Source: Rhizosaccharibacter radicis (lineage in GTDB: Bacteria; Pseudomonadota; Alphaproteobacteria; Acetobacterales; Acetobacteraceae). From it: a stretch of 64,000 nt of DNA. The notes under the pieces are model-generated. The model did not search any database. It saw only the letters and a list, made by a program, of their open reading frames with translations, and was not told the DNA's origin. This document shows, piece by piece, positions 17,277 to 26,369 of this stretch. The stretch is from positions 248,001 to 312,000 of the forward strand of contig JAMZEJ010000004.1 of assembly GCA_024508355.1 (NCBI GenBank), in the 5' to 3' direction. Within the stretch, counting starts at the first letter, position 1, and every line of letters begins with the position of its first letter. Both the position numbers and the translations under genes were made by a program.

Positions 17277-18425
17277 TCACGCTCCTCCGGCCCGGGAACT
17301 GGTTGGACGCGACACGCGGCCGCCGGGGGTGGGGACGGGCACGCCGGTGGTGCCGGGGAAGCTGAGCGGCAGGCCGCGCAGGACCCGCGCGGCCAGAAAG
17401 GCGAAGCATTCCGCTTCCACCGCGTCGCCGCGCCACCCGACATGTTCGGCCGGCAGAACGGGCAGCGCGGTCCGGGCCGACAATTCGCGCATCATGGTCG
17501 GATTGCGCCGGCCGCCGCCGCACACCACCAGCCGGCGCGGCGGCTCCGGCAACACGCTCAGCCCGAGGGCGACGCAGGCGGCCGGAAAGGCGGTCAACAG
17601 GGCGGCGCCGTCCGCGGGCGACAGTCCGTCGGACATGGCCGCTGTGAAATCGGCGCGGTCGAGCGATTTGGGCGGGAGCGCGCGCAGGAAAGGATGCGCG
17701 CACAGCGCCCGCAGCCGTTCCTCGTCCACCTGGCCGGAGGCGGCGAGCGTGCCGTCCCGGTCCATGTCGCCCAGACCGTGCCGCATCATCCAGTCGTTCA
17801 ACGGGCCGTTGGCGGGTCCGGTATCGAACGCCACCAGATCGTCGTCGCCGTTCCACCAGGACACGTTGCCCACCCCGCCGAGATTAAGGATGGCTTCCGG
17901 TCGTCCCGCGCCCGGCAGCGCCCGCAGCAGCGCCGCATGATAAACGGGCACCAGCGGTGCCCCCTGGCCGCCGGCGCGCACGTCGGCGCTGCGGAAATCC
18001 CACACCACGTCGATCCGGAGCCGATCCGCCATCAGCGCCCCGTCGCCGAGCTGGCGCGTGGCACCCGGGTGCCCCGGAGCGGGGGCGCGGTGCAGCACCG
18101 TCTGACCGTGGAAGCCGACCGCCCGCACCGCCGCCGGATCGACATCGCTTTCGGCCAGCAGCCGCGCCGCCGCATCGCTCTGCGCGATCGTGAGCGCCCG
18201 TTCGGCCTCGGCGAACACCGGCGGCTCCGCCCCCTGGAACCGCCACCCTAGCGCCGCCCGCTGCGCGGCCGACACCAGCTCCCGCACGTCGGCCGGATAC
18301 GGCGTGGACGAAAACGCGCCGTGCCGGAACACCTCTTCGCCGTTGGTGCGCAGCAGGGCGGCGTCGATCATCCCGTCGAGGGAGGTGCCGGTCATCAGCC
18401 CCAGGAACCAGTCCGCTCGCGGCAT
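17277..18425 (-). CDS. anmK: Anhydro-N-acetylmuramic acid kinase
   Basis: The 382-residue protein begins with the ASKHA-type phosphate-binding motif LGLMTGTSLDG, followed by GFHGQTVLHRAP, the NLGGVGNVS segment and FDTGPANGP, all conserved in AnmK (PF03702). It cleaves and phosphorylates 1,6-anhydro-MurNAc to MurNAc-6-P in cytoplasmic peptidoglycan recycling. The start motif reads GTSLDGMID, where the homologues I recall have GTS-x-DG-x-D; one extra residue seems to sit before the Asp. The C-terminus carries about 20 extra residues. It is divergent from the acid phosphatase gene. No nagZ or murQ is adjacent. Confidence 0.93.
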   Translation of the reverse strand: MPRADWFLGLMTGTSLDGMIDAALLRTNGEEVFRHGAFSSTPYPADVRELVSAAQRAALGWRFQGAEPPVFAEAERALTIAQSDAAARLLAESDVDPAAVRAVGFHGQTVLHRAPAPGHPGATRQLGDGALMADRLRIDVVWDFRSADVRAGGQGAPLVPVYHAALLRALPGAGRPEAILNLGGVGNVSWWNGDDDLVAFDTGPANGPLNDWMMRHGLGDMDRDGTLAASGQVDEERLRALCAHPFLRALPPKSLDRADFTAAMSDGLSPADGAALLTAFPAACVALGLSVLPEPPRRLVVCGGGRRNPTMMRELSARTALPVLPAEHVGWRGDAVEAECFAFLAARVLRGLPLSFPGTTGVPVPTPGGRVSRPTSSRAGGA

Positions 18426-18622
18426 CCCGCCTCCACCGTTTCGTGCCGACGCACCGCCGGGTCGCGATCCGGGCCGGGCCGGGCGGCATCATGCGCCGAT
18501 CCCCGCCGGCGTCGAGCGCCGATCTTGGGGAGGCCATCCGCCCTGTCGTCACGATGGCGCAACACCCCGGGACGCCGGATGGGCTAGGGTCGCGCGATCA
18601 ACGACGCAGGAAGCCCAGTCCC

Positions 18623-19537
18623 TTGTCCAGCCATCTCCGTCCGCGTTACCGCCCGTCCCTCCCGTGGGTGCTGGCCATCATGGCCGCAGGCGCGTCCTCG
18701 TTCATGCCGCGCGCCGCGACGGCCGCCGACGACCCCGCGATGCGGGTGGCGCCCGCCGGCGCTCCCGCCGCGCCGCAGCCCGGCGAGGCCTACAAGAAGG
18801 TGCCGCCCGGCTACTACCTCCAGGGTGCGATGCTGCCCGACACCCTTGCCGTGCTGCCGCCACCGCCCCTGCCGGGCTCGCCGGAACAGGCGGCCGACGA
18901 TGCCGAGTTCCGGGCCACCAGGACGCTGGAGCGCACCCCGCGATGGGCGCTGGCCAGCAACGATGCCAAGCTGTCGGTTCCTTCGCTGTTGTCCGACTTC
19001 TCCTGCGCGCTCGGCACCAGGCTCGATCCGGCGCGGATGCCGAAGCTGGTGACGCTGGTGACCCACGGGCTCGCGGACATGACGCCCGAGATCGACAAGA
19101 CCAAGGATCGTTACGGCCGCAAGCGCCCGTATCTGGTGCTGGGCGGCGATATCTGCACGGCCAAGACCGACAAGCTGGCGAAAAGCCCGTCCTATCCGTC
19201 CGGCCACACCACCATCGAATACGGGCTGGCGCTGATCCTGGCGCAGCTGGCACCCGACCGGGCGGCAGCGATCCTGCAGCGCGGCCGGGTGCTGGGCGAA
19301 AGCCGCATCGTCTGCGGCGTGCACTGGGTGTCCGACGTCCAGGGAGGGGTGATCATGGCGTCGTCGCTGGTGTCGGCGCTCGACGGCAACGCCCGGTTCC
19401 GGACCGACCTCGACGCGGCACGCTCCGAGCTCGACGCCGCCCGCCGGCAGCCGGTGGCTCCCGACGCCGCCACCTGCGCCGTGGAGGCCGATGCGGCCGC
19501 GCATTCGCCGTTGTTCCGGCTGCAGACGGCTCCCTGA
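18623..19537 (+). CDS. Class A non-specific acid phosphatase (PAP2 superfamily), periplasmic
   Basis: The 304-residue protein starts at TTG 18623, chosen because AGGAA lies about 10 bases upstream and a Sec signal peptide (residues about 1-35, ending in ATAA) follows. The active-site signature of the PAP2/PhoN superfamily is complete: K-x6-RP in KDRYGRKRP, PSGH in SYPSGHT, and SRx5Hx3D in SRIVCGVHWVSD. These enzymes release phosphate from diverse monoesters in the periplasm. It is longer than PhoN/PhoC (about 250) because of N- and C-terminal Ala-rich tails. It is divergent from anmK. An upstream in-frame start at 18443 would add sequence lacking coding character. Confidence 0.87.
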   Translation: MSSHLRPRYRPSLPWVLAIMAAGASSFMPRAATAADDPAMRVAPAGAPAAPQPGEAYKKVPPGYYLQGAMLPDTLAVLPPPPLPGSPEQAADDAEFRATRTLERTPRWALASNDAKLSVPSLLSDFSCALGTRLDPARMPKLVTLVTHGLADMTPEIDKTKDRYGRKRPYLVLGGDICTAKTDKLAKSPSYPSGHTTIEYGLALILAQLAPDRAAAILQRGRVLGESRIVCGVHWVSDVQGGVIMASSLVSALDGNARFRTDLDAARSELDAARRQPVAPDAATCAVEADAAAHSPLFRLQTAP

Positions 19538-19561
19538 GCGACCGCGAGCCGTCCGGCCAGC

Positions 19562-20422
19562 CTAGCTTTCGGCACGTCCGGCCTGGTCCCAGGCCGGACC
19601 CATCCGTTCGAGGCGGAACGGATGCATGCCGTCCGTGGGGTCGAGTACGTAGAACGTCGTTGGCCGGCCGCTCGGCGCGCCGAGCAGCGACAGCAGCTCG
19701 TTGAACACGTTGCGGTCCGCGCTCATGGCTTTCGGATCGCCTTCCAGGGGCTCGTTCCACCGGGCAAGCGCCGCCGCGCACCGGCGCTTGTCGATCATCA
19801 GGCAGTTGGGGTCCACGAAGCCGCCGAAACGCTCGCGGAAGATTCCCCGCCCCACGCCCACCGATTCCCACTGGTCCACGCACACCGGCCGGCGCGTGTC
19901 CGGATGCACGAACCAGCGATAGGAATAGGCCCAATCCGCGTCGCGCACCGCATCGAGCAGCGCGCGCAGATGTTCGGCCTGCCACCAGTTGTCGTCGTCG
20001 AGATAGGCGACGTGCGGGCTGTGGGCGAGATGCGACAAAACGCAGCGCAGCACGCCGCCGTCGCGGGCTGGCGAAAGGCCGCCATGCCGCACGGAGGTCG
20101 AGTAGCCCGGCCACAACGCCTGCAGCAGCCAGCCGGAAGGCAGCTCCGGTTCGAGCGCCCGCACGGGCGCGAGATCGCCCGGCCGGTCGAGCCCGAGCAG
20201 GATCTGGACCCGTTCCACGTCGCGCTGCGCCAGCACCGAGCGCAGCGCATCGACCACGCTGGGCCGCAGGATCGTCGGCATCACCACGGCGGCATCGAAC
20301 GGACGCTGCAACGGCCCGGCTCCGGCACCTCCCAGCGTCAACAGGCATGGTTCCACCGGACGCTTCTCCTGTTCTCCGTCGGCGCGGCACCGGATGGTGG
20401 CACGAGCGGCTTCTGCGGTCAT
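19562..20422 (-). CDS. GT-A type glycosyltransferase (family 2-like)
   Basis: A 286-residue protein from ATG 20422; the frame stays open far upstream but that part is Arg/Pro-rich and not coding-like. AAVVMPTILRPSVVDALRSV is the nucleotide-binding first beta-strand/helix of GT-A enzymes. VAYLDDDNWW carries the acidic DxD-type metal/sugar-nucleotide motif, and YRWFVHPDTRRPVC plus DPNCLMIDK complete a GT2-like domain. No membrane segment is seen. It is convergent with the acid phosphatase gene (24 bases apart). The acceptor and sugar are unknown; cell-surface polysaccharide assembly is the likely setting. Confidence 0.75.
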   Translation of the reverse strand: MTAEAARATIRCRADGEQEKRPVEPCLLTLGGAGAGPLQRPFDAAVVMPTILRPSVVDALRSVLAQRDVERVQILLGLDRPGDLAPVRALEPELPSGWLLQALWPGYSTSVRHGGLSPARDGGVLRCVLSHLAHSPHVAYLDDDNWWQAEHLRALLDAVRDADWAYSYRWFVHPDTRRPVCVDQWESVGVGRGIFRERFGGFVDPNCLMIDKRRCAAALARWNEPLEGDPKAMSADRNVFNELLSLLGAPSGRPTTFYVLDPTDGMHPFRLERMGPAWDQAGRAES

Positions 20423-21084
20423 GCGGCGCGCCCCGCCGGCGGAAACGGCACGAGCGACGGGAGCCGGAACGATCGCCGGCCACCCCTGTCCGCCGCGCCC
20501 GGTGCGCCGTGGGAAACCGGACGACGAAGGTCCGTCGCGACGTCCGCGGCCGGTGATCCGGCCCGGGGACCGACCCGAAAGGCGGCCGATCTCGCCATCG
20601 TCGCCGGGGAGCGCGGCGTTCCGTCGATCGCCTCCACCACGGACAGGTCTCCCTGTATCGAAGAGGCCGACCGTCCGGCGGCATGGCTCGCGGGTCTGGC
20701 GCCGGGACAGCCTGAATCGCGATCCGGCGGGCGTCCTGCATCCGCTGCGAAGAGGCCGCCGAGCCGGCGGGTGGCGCAACGTGGGCCGCCGCCCGTTCAC
20801 GCGCGAAAGCGGCTGCGGCGCCCACCCATCCGGCGGCGTGGCCGAAGCCGGGGTCGACCGTGTGGTTATGCCTGCGCCAGCCCTCGTCAGGCGCGGTGGA
20901 GACCCGGCCAGCCGACGACGGAGCCGGCGTCGCCGTGCCCCCGCGTTCCACGCAGCATCCCCCCTCGATGCGGGAGGCGGCGACGTTCCGGCGCGATACG
21001 GGAGCGGGCGTCCCCGCCTGGTCCGGGCGACCTTGCGTGATCCTCCGGGCCACGAAAGGATGCAGCGGGAACAGGAACCAAGAC
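20423..21084. other. Non-coding divergent region upstream of the ytcA-mdt operon
   Basis: About 660 bases without a convincing gene; long open frames here are GC-driven and Arg/Pro-rich. It must hold the promoters of the glycosyltransferase (leftward) and of the efflux operon (rightward). No operator or riboswitch motif was recognised. Confidence 0.5.
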
Positions 21085-21393
21085 ATGCATCCTCGGCTAC
21101 AGCTCGACGCTGCCATTGCCCCGCATCCGTTCCGGAACCCCAGCCGCATCGCGACCGTCCTGTTTCCCTTGATGCTGCCGGGCTGCACCGGCGCTCCGGC
21201 GATGAACGTCGTTGGCTCGTTCTTTCCCGCCTGGATGCTGTGCGCGCTGATCGGAATCGCCAGCGCCGTGGTGCTGCGGCAGGTGCTGATGCTGTGCGGC
21301 CTCGAGAGCTACGTGGTGGCGCCGCTGCTGACCCACGGCGCCGTGGCGCTCGCGGTGACGCTGTCGGTCTGGCTCCTCTTCTTCGGACATTGA
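21085..21393 (+). CDS. ytcA: YtcA-like small inner-membrane lipoprotein
   Basis: The 102-residue protein starts at ATG 21085, with AGGA about 9 bases upstream. A lipoprotein signal with lipobox LPGC ends near residue 34, and two hydrophobic helices follow (about 47-67 and 78-100, ending WLLFF). The pattern, C-x-G-A-P..., SFFPAWMLCALIGI and a final membrane helix, matches YtcA (PF17090). Its E. coli gene also precedes mdtN-mdtO-mdtP, so the identical gene order here supports the call. The role is unknown but presumably linked to the pump. The next gene starts 10 bases downstream. Confidence 0.75.
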   Translation: MHPRLQLDAAIAPHPFRNPSRIATVLFPLMLPGCTGAPAMNVVGSFFPAWMLCALIGIASAVVLRQVLMLCGLESYVVAPLLTHGAVALAVTLSVWLLFFGH

Positions 21394-21403
21394 GCGGACC
21401 GCG

Positions 21404-22438
21404 ATGGCCCTGCAATCGGGAAACGGGATCGTCCGGGGTCTCGGCGTTCTCTTCAGCCTGCTCGCCCTGATCGCGGCGGCGGTGGCGGTGGTGCTGGTGA
21501 TCAACCGCCTCGAACGGCGGCCACGCACCAACGATGGCTATCTCGCCGCCGACATCGTCCACATGGCGCCGGAGGTGAGCGGCCGCATCGTCCGGCTCGA
21601 CGTGCAGAACAACCGCTACGTACGCCGGGGCGACGAGTTGTTCGTGATCGACCCGGAGCCGTTCCAGTACGCGTTCGACGCCGCGTCGGCCAAGCTCGCG
21701 TCGCTCCGCGCCCAGTACTACATCGACATCCGGCAGGTCGCGTCGCAGAACTCCCGCGCCGCCGCCGCCCAGAGCAGCACGAAATCGAACGCGGCGCAGC
21801 TCGCCCTGGCCCAGACGACGTTGAAGCGCCTCGAGCCGCTCGGCGCGCAGGGCTTCGTGACCCGGGAGCAGGTGGACCGGGCCCGCACCGCGGTCCGCAC
21901 GGCAAGCGCCGGACTGGCCTCTTCGCGAAGCGACGCCCAGGCGGCGCAACAGGCCGTGACCGACACCAAGCCGCTCGAAGCGCAGATCAAGGAAGCCGAG
22001 GCCGATCTCGCCAATGCCGCCCGCAATCTGCGCCTCACGGTGGTGCGGGCGCCGTGCGACGGTCAGATCACCGCCCTGACCGTAGCGGCTGGCGAGTTCG
22101 CCACCGAGGGCAAGCCGGTGTTCACCATCATCGACACCGACCGCTGGTATGCCGTGGGCAATTTCCGGGAAACCAACCTCGCCGGCATCCACCCCGGTCA
22201 GCACGCGACGGTGTGGGTGCTCGGGTTTGGCGCCCAGGCCCTCGACGGCCATGTGGACAGCCTGAACGGTGGCGTGGTGCCCGACGAGGGCGCGGTCAGC
22301 GACGGTCTTCCCGACGTGCCCCGCTCGCTCGAATGGGTGCGGATCGCCCAGCGCTTTCCCGTGCGGATCCTGCTCGACAAGCCTCCGCCGGCCCTGATGC
22401 GGATCGGCGCGACGGCGTCCATCATGATCGACCGATGA
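21404..22438 (+). CDS. mdtN: HlyD-family efflux adaptor, MdtN-like
   Basis: The 344-residue protein has an N-terminal membrane anchor (about residues 11-33), a lipoyl domain (DGYLAADIVHMAPEVSGRIV), a coiled-coil hairpin (about 85-205), and the second barrel half with VVRAPCDGQITALTVAAGE and GNFRETNLAGIHPGQ. This is the membrane-fusion subunit that bridges a FUSC-type inner-membrane component to an outer-membrane channel. Its stop overlaps the mdtO start by four bases (ATGA). The name is by family and gene-order resemblance to E. coli mdtN; AaeA is the close alternative. Confidence 0.85.
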   Translation: MALQSGNGIVRGLGVLFSLLALIAAAVAVVLVINRLERRPRTNDGYLAADIVHMAPEVSGRIVRLDVQNNRYVRRGDELFVIDPEPFQYAFDAASAKLASLRAQYYIDIRQVASQNSRAAAAQSSTKSNAAQLALAQTTLKRLEPLGAQGFVTREQVDRARTAVRTASAGLASSRSDAQAAQQAVTDTKPLEAQIKEAEADLANAARNLRLTVVRAPCDGQITALTVAAGEFATEGKPVFTIIDTDRWYAVGNFRETNLAGIHPGQHATVWVLGFGAQALDGHVDSLNGGVVPDEGAVSDGLPDVPRSLEWVRIAQRFPVRILLDKPPPALMRIGATASIMIDR

Positions 22439-24693
22439 GCCGTCCGCCTCGCGTCGACGAGGGGGAGCCCGTCAGCATCGTCGCCGTGGTGCTGGAAACC
22501 CTGGCGCCGTCCTGGGCGCGGCTGCGGGGGACGCTGCTGGTCCTGGTGCCGATGCTGATCGTGCTGGCGATCTGGGAGACCTTCCGGCTTCCCAGTCCGG
22601 CGATCGCCTGCTTCCTGCTGTTGATGATGGCGCGGGCCGATGCCGTTTCGACCGTGAGCGGTTCCCTGACGGCCGCGATCGGCGTGTCGCTCGGCTCCCT
22701 GATCTCGGTGTTCGTGCTCGCCGCGTCCCTTTCGCAACCGGCCTTGCGCATCCCGCTGATGGCGCTGATGACCTTCACCACCATGCTGGCGGTGCGGGCC
22801 ACCACGCTGGGTCCGGGAGCCTTCATCGTCGGTTTCTTCGCCACCTACGGGACCACCGAAGCCGACGAGCTGCTCGGGATCGCCGGGTCCACGGCCGGCG
22901 TTGCCAACACCGAAGGGTTCGGCCGGCCGCAGATCGCGTTCATGCCGCCCGAGGAAGCGTTGCTGCATTCCGCGCTCTGGCTGGTGGCGGTGGCCATGGG
23001 ACCCGCCCTGCTGCTGCTGCTGGTCAACCGGCTCGCCGGCACCGACCCGCTTCGCCTGCTCGCGGGGAAGGTTCGTGCCCGCACCGAGGCCGCCGTCGCC
23101 TTCTGCGAGAACGAGCCGGGCGCGATCGACCGCCTGCACGCCGTCGGACGGGAAGGCATCGGCCCCCTGCTCGACCTCATCGGGCTGTCGGAGCGGGCGC
23201 ATGACCGCCTCGGGCTGCACGAGGTGAACGCGCGCATCGCGCGCGCCTTCGGCCGGCTGATCCTGCTGCTGGTGGCGTGGGATTCGGCCCGCGCCGATCT
23301 TGCCGGAGCCGATCGGCCGGGAGAAAAACCGTTCCTGCTGGCGGTGGCGGCGTTCGTCCGCGGTCTGCAGGCAAGGCTGCACCCCCCGCCCCGCGCGCAG
23401 GATGCGCCTCCGGCGCTGTGCTTTCCGCCCGAGGACGGAGAATGCCTCCTCGAAGGCGCGCTCGTCTCGCTCGCGGCGGAAATCCGCACCGTGCTCGCCA
23501 CGCTGAAGAACGCGGAAGCCGAGCGGGCCGACCTGTTGTCGCGCGACCTAGGCCGCCGGCCGGGTGAGAGGGTCAGCAAGCCCTTGTTCCAGCCCAATGG
23601 CTTTTCCGCGCCGAACATACAGTTCGCGCTCAAGGTGACCCTGGCGGTGATGAGCTGCTACCTGATCGAGAGCGGCCTCGACTGGCAGGGCATCGGCACC
23701 TGCGTGGTCACCAGCTTCTTCGTGGCGCTCGGCACCGTCGGCGAGACCGTGCACAAGATGACGCTGCGCATCGGCGGATGCCTGATCGGCGCCACGCTCG
23801 GCATCGGTTCGATCCTGCTGTTGATGCCGTCCATGACCGGCTTCGGACAGCTCGCGGTGTTGTTCGGCAGCGTGGCGTTCGCCGCGGCCTGGATCGGCCT
23901 CGGCAGCCCGCGCGTCGCCTATGCCGGCTGGCAGATCCTGCTCGCCTTCGGGCTCACCACGCTCCAGGGATATGGTCCCACCCTCGACATGCAGACGGCC
24001 CGGGACCGCGTGGTGGGGATCCTTCTGGGCAATGTCGTCACCGCCCTGGTGTTCCTGTTCGTGTGGCCGGTGCGGGTAAGCGACGCGGTGCGCCGCGATA
24101 TGGGCGGCGCGTTCGACCTGCTAGGCCGGATGATGGCGATCGAGGATACCCAGCCGGACGTGCAGCGGCGCCACCGCGACGAGGCGGAACTTCGCGACCA
24201 GTTCGTCGGCGCCGTCACCCGCGCCGGCGGCGTCATCCCCAACGACAATTTCGAGCCGCACCCGTCGGGCACGAGCGACGGACGCCTCGGCCGCGGGGCG
24301 CTCACCCGGCTGTCGCGGCTAATCGTTCCGGTATCCGTCATCGCCACGGACGGTGTGGAACCCTCCGTCCGGGAAGAGATACCGGAAGCGGCACGCGAGC
24401 AGGTGCGGGCGTATCACCGGGCGATGCGAGACTGGTTCAGCGCCGTCGCCGCCTGGATACGGAGCGGCGAGGGCGATTCGGCCCTGCGGACGACGCTGCC
24501 CGCGCCACCGGCCCTGGACGAGATGCCGGACAGGCTGCCGGAGCCGCTCGCGCGCCGGGTCCGCGGGCGGTTCGCGCTCTACACGCTGCTGCACCGGCAG
24601 ATCGACGATTTCCTGGATGCGTCGCTGCCGCAAAGCGCGTCCGCCTCCCCCACTCCCAGTTCCCGACGGAGCGTTTCCCTTGCCGCCGGCTGA
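22435..24693 (+). CDS. mdtO: FUSC-family inner-membrane transporter, MdtO-like
   Basis: The 752-residue protein starts at the ATG overlapping the mdtN stop. It has two blocks of hydrophobic helices (about residues 32-200 and 400-550), each followed by a soluble helical region, the layout of the fusaric-acid-resistance/aromatic acid exporter family (PF04632/PF13515). DRVVGILLGNVVTALVFLFVWP near residue 525 is the characteristic last helix pair. It forms the inner-membrane pump with the adjacent adaptor and channel. Substrates of this family are often aromatic or phenolic acids, but none can be assigned here. Confidence 0.85.
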   Translation: MSRPPRVDEGEPVSIVAVVLETLAPSWARLRGTLLVLVPMLIVLAIWETFRLPSPAIACFLLLMMARADAVSTVSGSLTAAIGVSLGSLISVFVLAASLSQPALRIPLMALMTFTTMLAVRATTLGPGAFIVGFFATYGTTEADELLGIAGSTAGVANTEGFGRPQIAFMPPEEALLHSALWLVAVAMGPALLLLLVNRLAGTDPLRLLAGKVRARTEAAVAFCENEPGAIDRLHAVGREGIGPLLDLIGLSERAHDRLGLHEVNARIARAFGRLILLLVAWDSARADLAGADRPGEKPFLLAVAAFVRGLQARLHPPPRAQDAPPALCFPPEDGECLLEGALVSLAAEIRTVLATLKNAEAERADLLSRDLGRRPGERVSKPLFQPNGFSAPNIQFALKVTLAVMSCYLIESGLDWQGIGTCVVTSFFVALGTVGETVHKMTLRIGGCLIGATLGIGSILLLMPSMTGFGQLAVLFGSVAFAAAWIGLGSPRVAYAGWQILLAFGLTTLQGYGPTLDMQTARDRVVGILLGNVVTALVFLFVWPVRVSDAVRRDMGGAFDLLGRMMAIEDTQPDVQRRHRDEAELRDQFVGAVTRAGGVIPNDNFEPHPSGTSDGRLGRGALTRLSRLIVPVSVIATDGVEPSVREEIPEAAREQVRAYHRAMRDWFSAVAAWIRSGEGDSALRTTLPAPPALDEMPDRLPEPLARRVRGRFALYTLLHRQIDDFLDASLPQSASASPTPSSRRSVSLAAG

Positions 24694-26257
24694 CATAACT
24701 CCCGCCCGACCGCAGCGCGCCGTCCATGTCGTCGCGATGCTGCTGCTGTTGACGGGCTGCAACGACACCCGCGATCTGGCGCCGCCCGATCCGTCCACTC
24801 CATGGCGCCCCACCGTCGATGCCGGGAGCGACGACCAGCACCCCGCCGCGGGGGTCGACGCCGCCGGGGCGCGGTCCGTGCCACCTTCGCAGGGCGCACC
24901 GGACGCGCGTCAGTTCCGTCTGCCGGGCGATCGGGGCCTGCCGTTCCGGGATCCTCATCCGGAAATCGATCCCGCGCACCGCTATTCGCTGGTGGAGCTG
25001 GTGGACGTCGCCCAGCGCAACAACAAGCAGACGCGGATCGCCTGGGAGCAGGCCCGGCAGGCGGCGATCGATGTCGGCATCAGCCGCGCCGCCTACCTGC
25101 CCACCCTGACGCTGAGCGCGCTGGGCGGCTACCGGCGCCAGACCTCGCCCTTTCCCAACAATCTCAACAACAACGGCTACATCACCTCCAACGCCGAGGC
25201 GGTGTTCCCCACCCTGACCATCTCCTACCTTCTGGTGGATTTCGGTGCCCGAGAGGCCGCGGAGCATGCCGCGCGCCAGACCTCGGAAGCCGCCAACGTG
25301 GCCTTCACCGGCGCCCACCAGCAGCTCATCCTGAGCGTCGCCCGGTCGTTCCTGCAGCTGCAGGCGGCCGAAGCGCAGCTGGGCGCCGCGCAGACCGCGC
25401 TACGCAATGCAGACCTGCTGCTGACCGCCTCGCAGGCCCGTCTCCAGCACGGCGAAGGCACGGTCACCGACGCGGACGATGCCCGTCGCGGGGTCGCCCA
25501 GGCCCGCTTCTCGATCGCGTCCGCCACCGCCAGCCGCAACACCGCGCGGGACGGGTTGCTCGCGACCCTGGGCCTGCCGCCGCGCACCCCGCTGCAGGTG
25601 GAGGGGCTGGAAGCCCATCCGGTGCCGCGGAACATGACCAGCAACCTCGACCAGCTGATGCAGGACGCGCTGCGCTCACGACCCGACCTGCTGGCGGACC
25701 TGTCCCGGCTGCGGGCGAGCGAGGCGGACACCGCTCGTGCCCGGGCCGCGCTGTATCCGACCGTGTCCCTCAACGTGAAGGGCCAGGGCGATATCGGCGC
25801 CATCCAGACGGAAGGCTTCTCGTCGCGGTCCTTCATCGCGCCGGAAACAGGGGTCTATCTCGATTTCGAGTGGAGCTTCTTCCAGGGCGGTGCCAAGGCC
25901 AACCAGGTGAGGCTCGCGGAAAGCCGGCAGGCCGAGCAACGGGACGCGTTGCAGCAGGCCGAGGACCAAGCGATGCGGGAGGTCGCGGTGGCCTATGACG
26001 AGCTCGATGCCGGGCTCGCCCAGTATGATGCGGCCGTGGCTTTGCAGCAGGCGGCGCGCACCTCGTTCGCGTCGAGCGCCGAGGCGTTCCGGCACGGCGT
26101 CGGCACCATCACCGCGGCCGACGACGCCCAGACGGCCCTGGTCCAGGCCGACGCCACCCTGGCCCGGACCCACGCCCAGGTGCTGGCCTCGGCCGCCACG
26201 CTGGCCTTCGCGACCGGGCAGCTGACCTCGGCGCAGGATCTCGACGCGTTGCGGTGA
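24680..26257 (+). CDS. mdtP: TolC-like outer-membrane efflux lipoprotein, MdtP-like
   Basis: The 525-residue protein starts at TTG 24680 inside the mdtO 3' end, chosen because GGAG lies 8 bases upstream; the next in-frame choice, ATG 24737, would shorten the signal peptide too far. The lipobox is LLTGC (Cys about residue 27). A 50-residue Pro/Asp-rich linker precedes two OEP repeats (PF02321) with long coiled coils, for example FLQLQAAEAQLGAAQTAL and REVAVAYDELDAGLAQYDAA. It is the outer-membrane duct of the ytcA-mdtNOP set, and a GC hairpin follows 10 bases after its stop. Confidence 0.87.
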   Translation: MPPADITPARPQRAVHVVAMLLLLTGCNDTRDLAPPDPSTPWRPTVDAGSDDQHPAAGVDAAGARSVPPSQGAPDARQFRLPGDRGLPFRDPHPEIDPAHRYSLVELVDVAQRNNKQTRIAWEQARQAAIDVGISRAAYLPTLTLSALGGYRRQTSPFPNNLNNNGYITSNAEAVFPTLTISYLLVDFGAREAAEHAARQTSEAANVAFTGAHQQLILSVARSFLQLQAAEAQLGAAQTALRNADLLLTASQARLQHGEGTVTDADDARRGVAQARFSIASATASRNTARDGLLATLGLPPRTPLQVEGLEAHPVPRNMTSNLDQLMQDALRSRPDLLADLSRLRASEADTARARAALYPTVSLNVKGQGDIGAIQTEGFSSRSFIAPETGVYLDFEWSFFQGGAKANQVRLAESRQAEQRDALQQAEDQAMREVAVAYDELDAGLAQYDAAVALQQAARTSFASSAEAFRHGVGTITAADDAQTALVQADATLARTHAQVLASAATLAFATGQLTSAQDLDALR

Positions 26258-26267
26258 GGCGATGGCA

Positions 26268-26285
26268 GCCCGCGCTCTTGCGGGC
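26268..26285 (+). terminator. Hairpin at the end of the mdt operon
   Basis: Perfect 6-bp GC stem GCCCGC/GCGGGC with a 6-base loop, 10 bases after the mdtP stop. No T-run follows, so termination may be partial. It separates the efflux operon from the next gene, which has its own strong ribosome-binding site. Confidence 0.45.
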
Positions 26286-26369
26286 CGGGCGCCGACTTCG
26301 CCATGATCCCCGCGCAGATGCGCCGACCGCCCAGCGTCTGCTTGCCGCGATCTCCTGGAGGTCAGCACG

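Noticed and set aside
20394-21470. 358-codon plus-strand frame before ytcA
   Set aside because: Arg/Pro-rich with no domain signal and overlapping the better-supported ytcA and mdtN starts.
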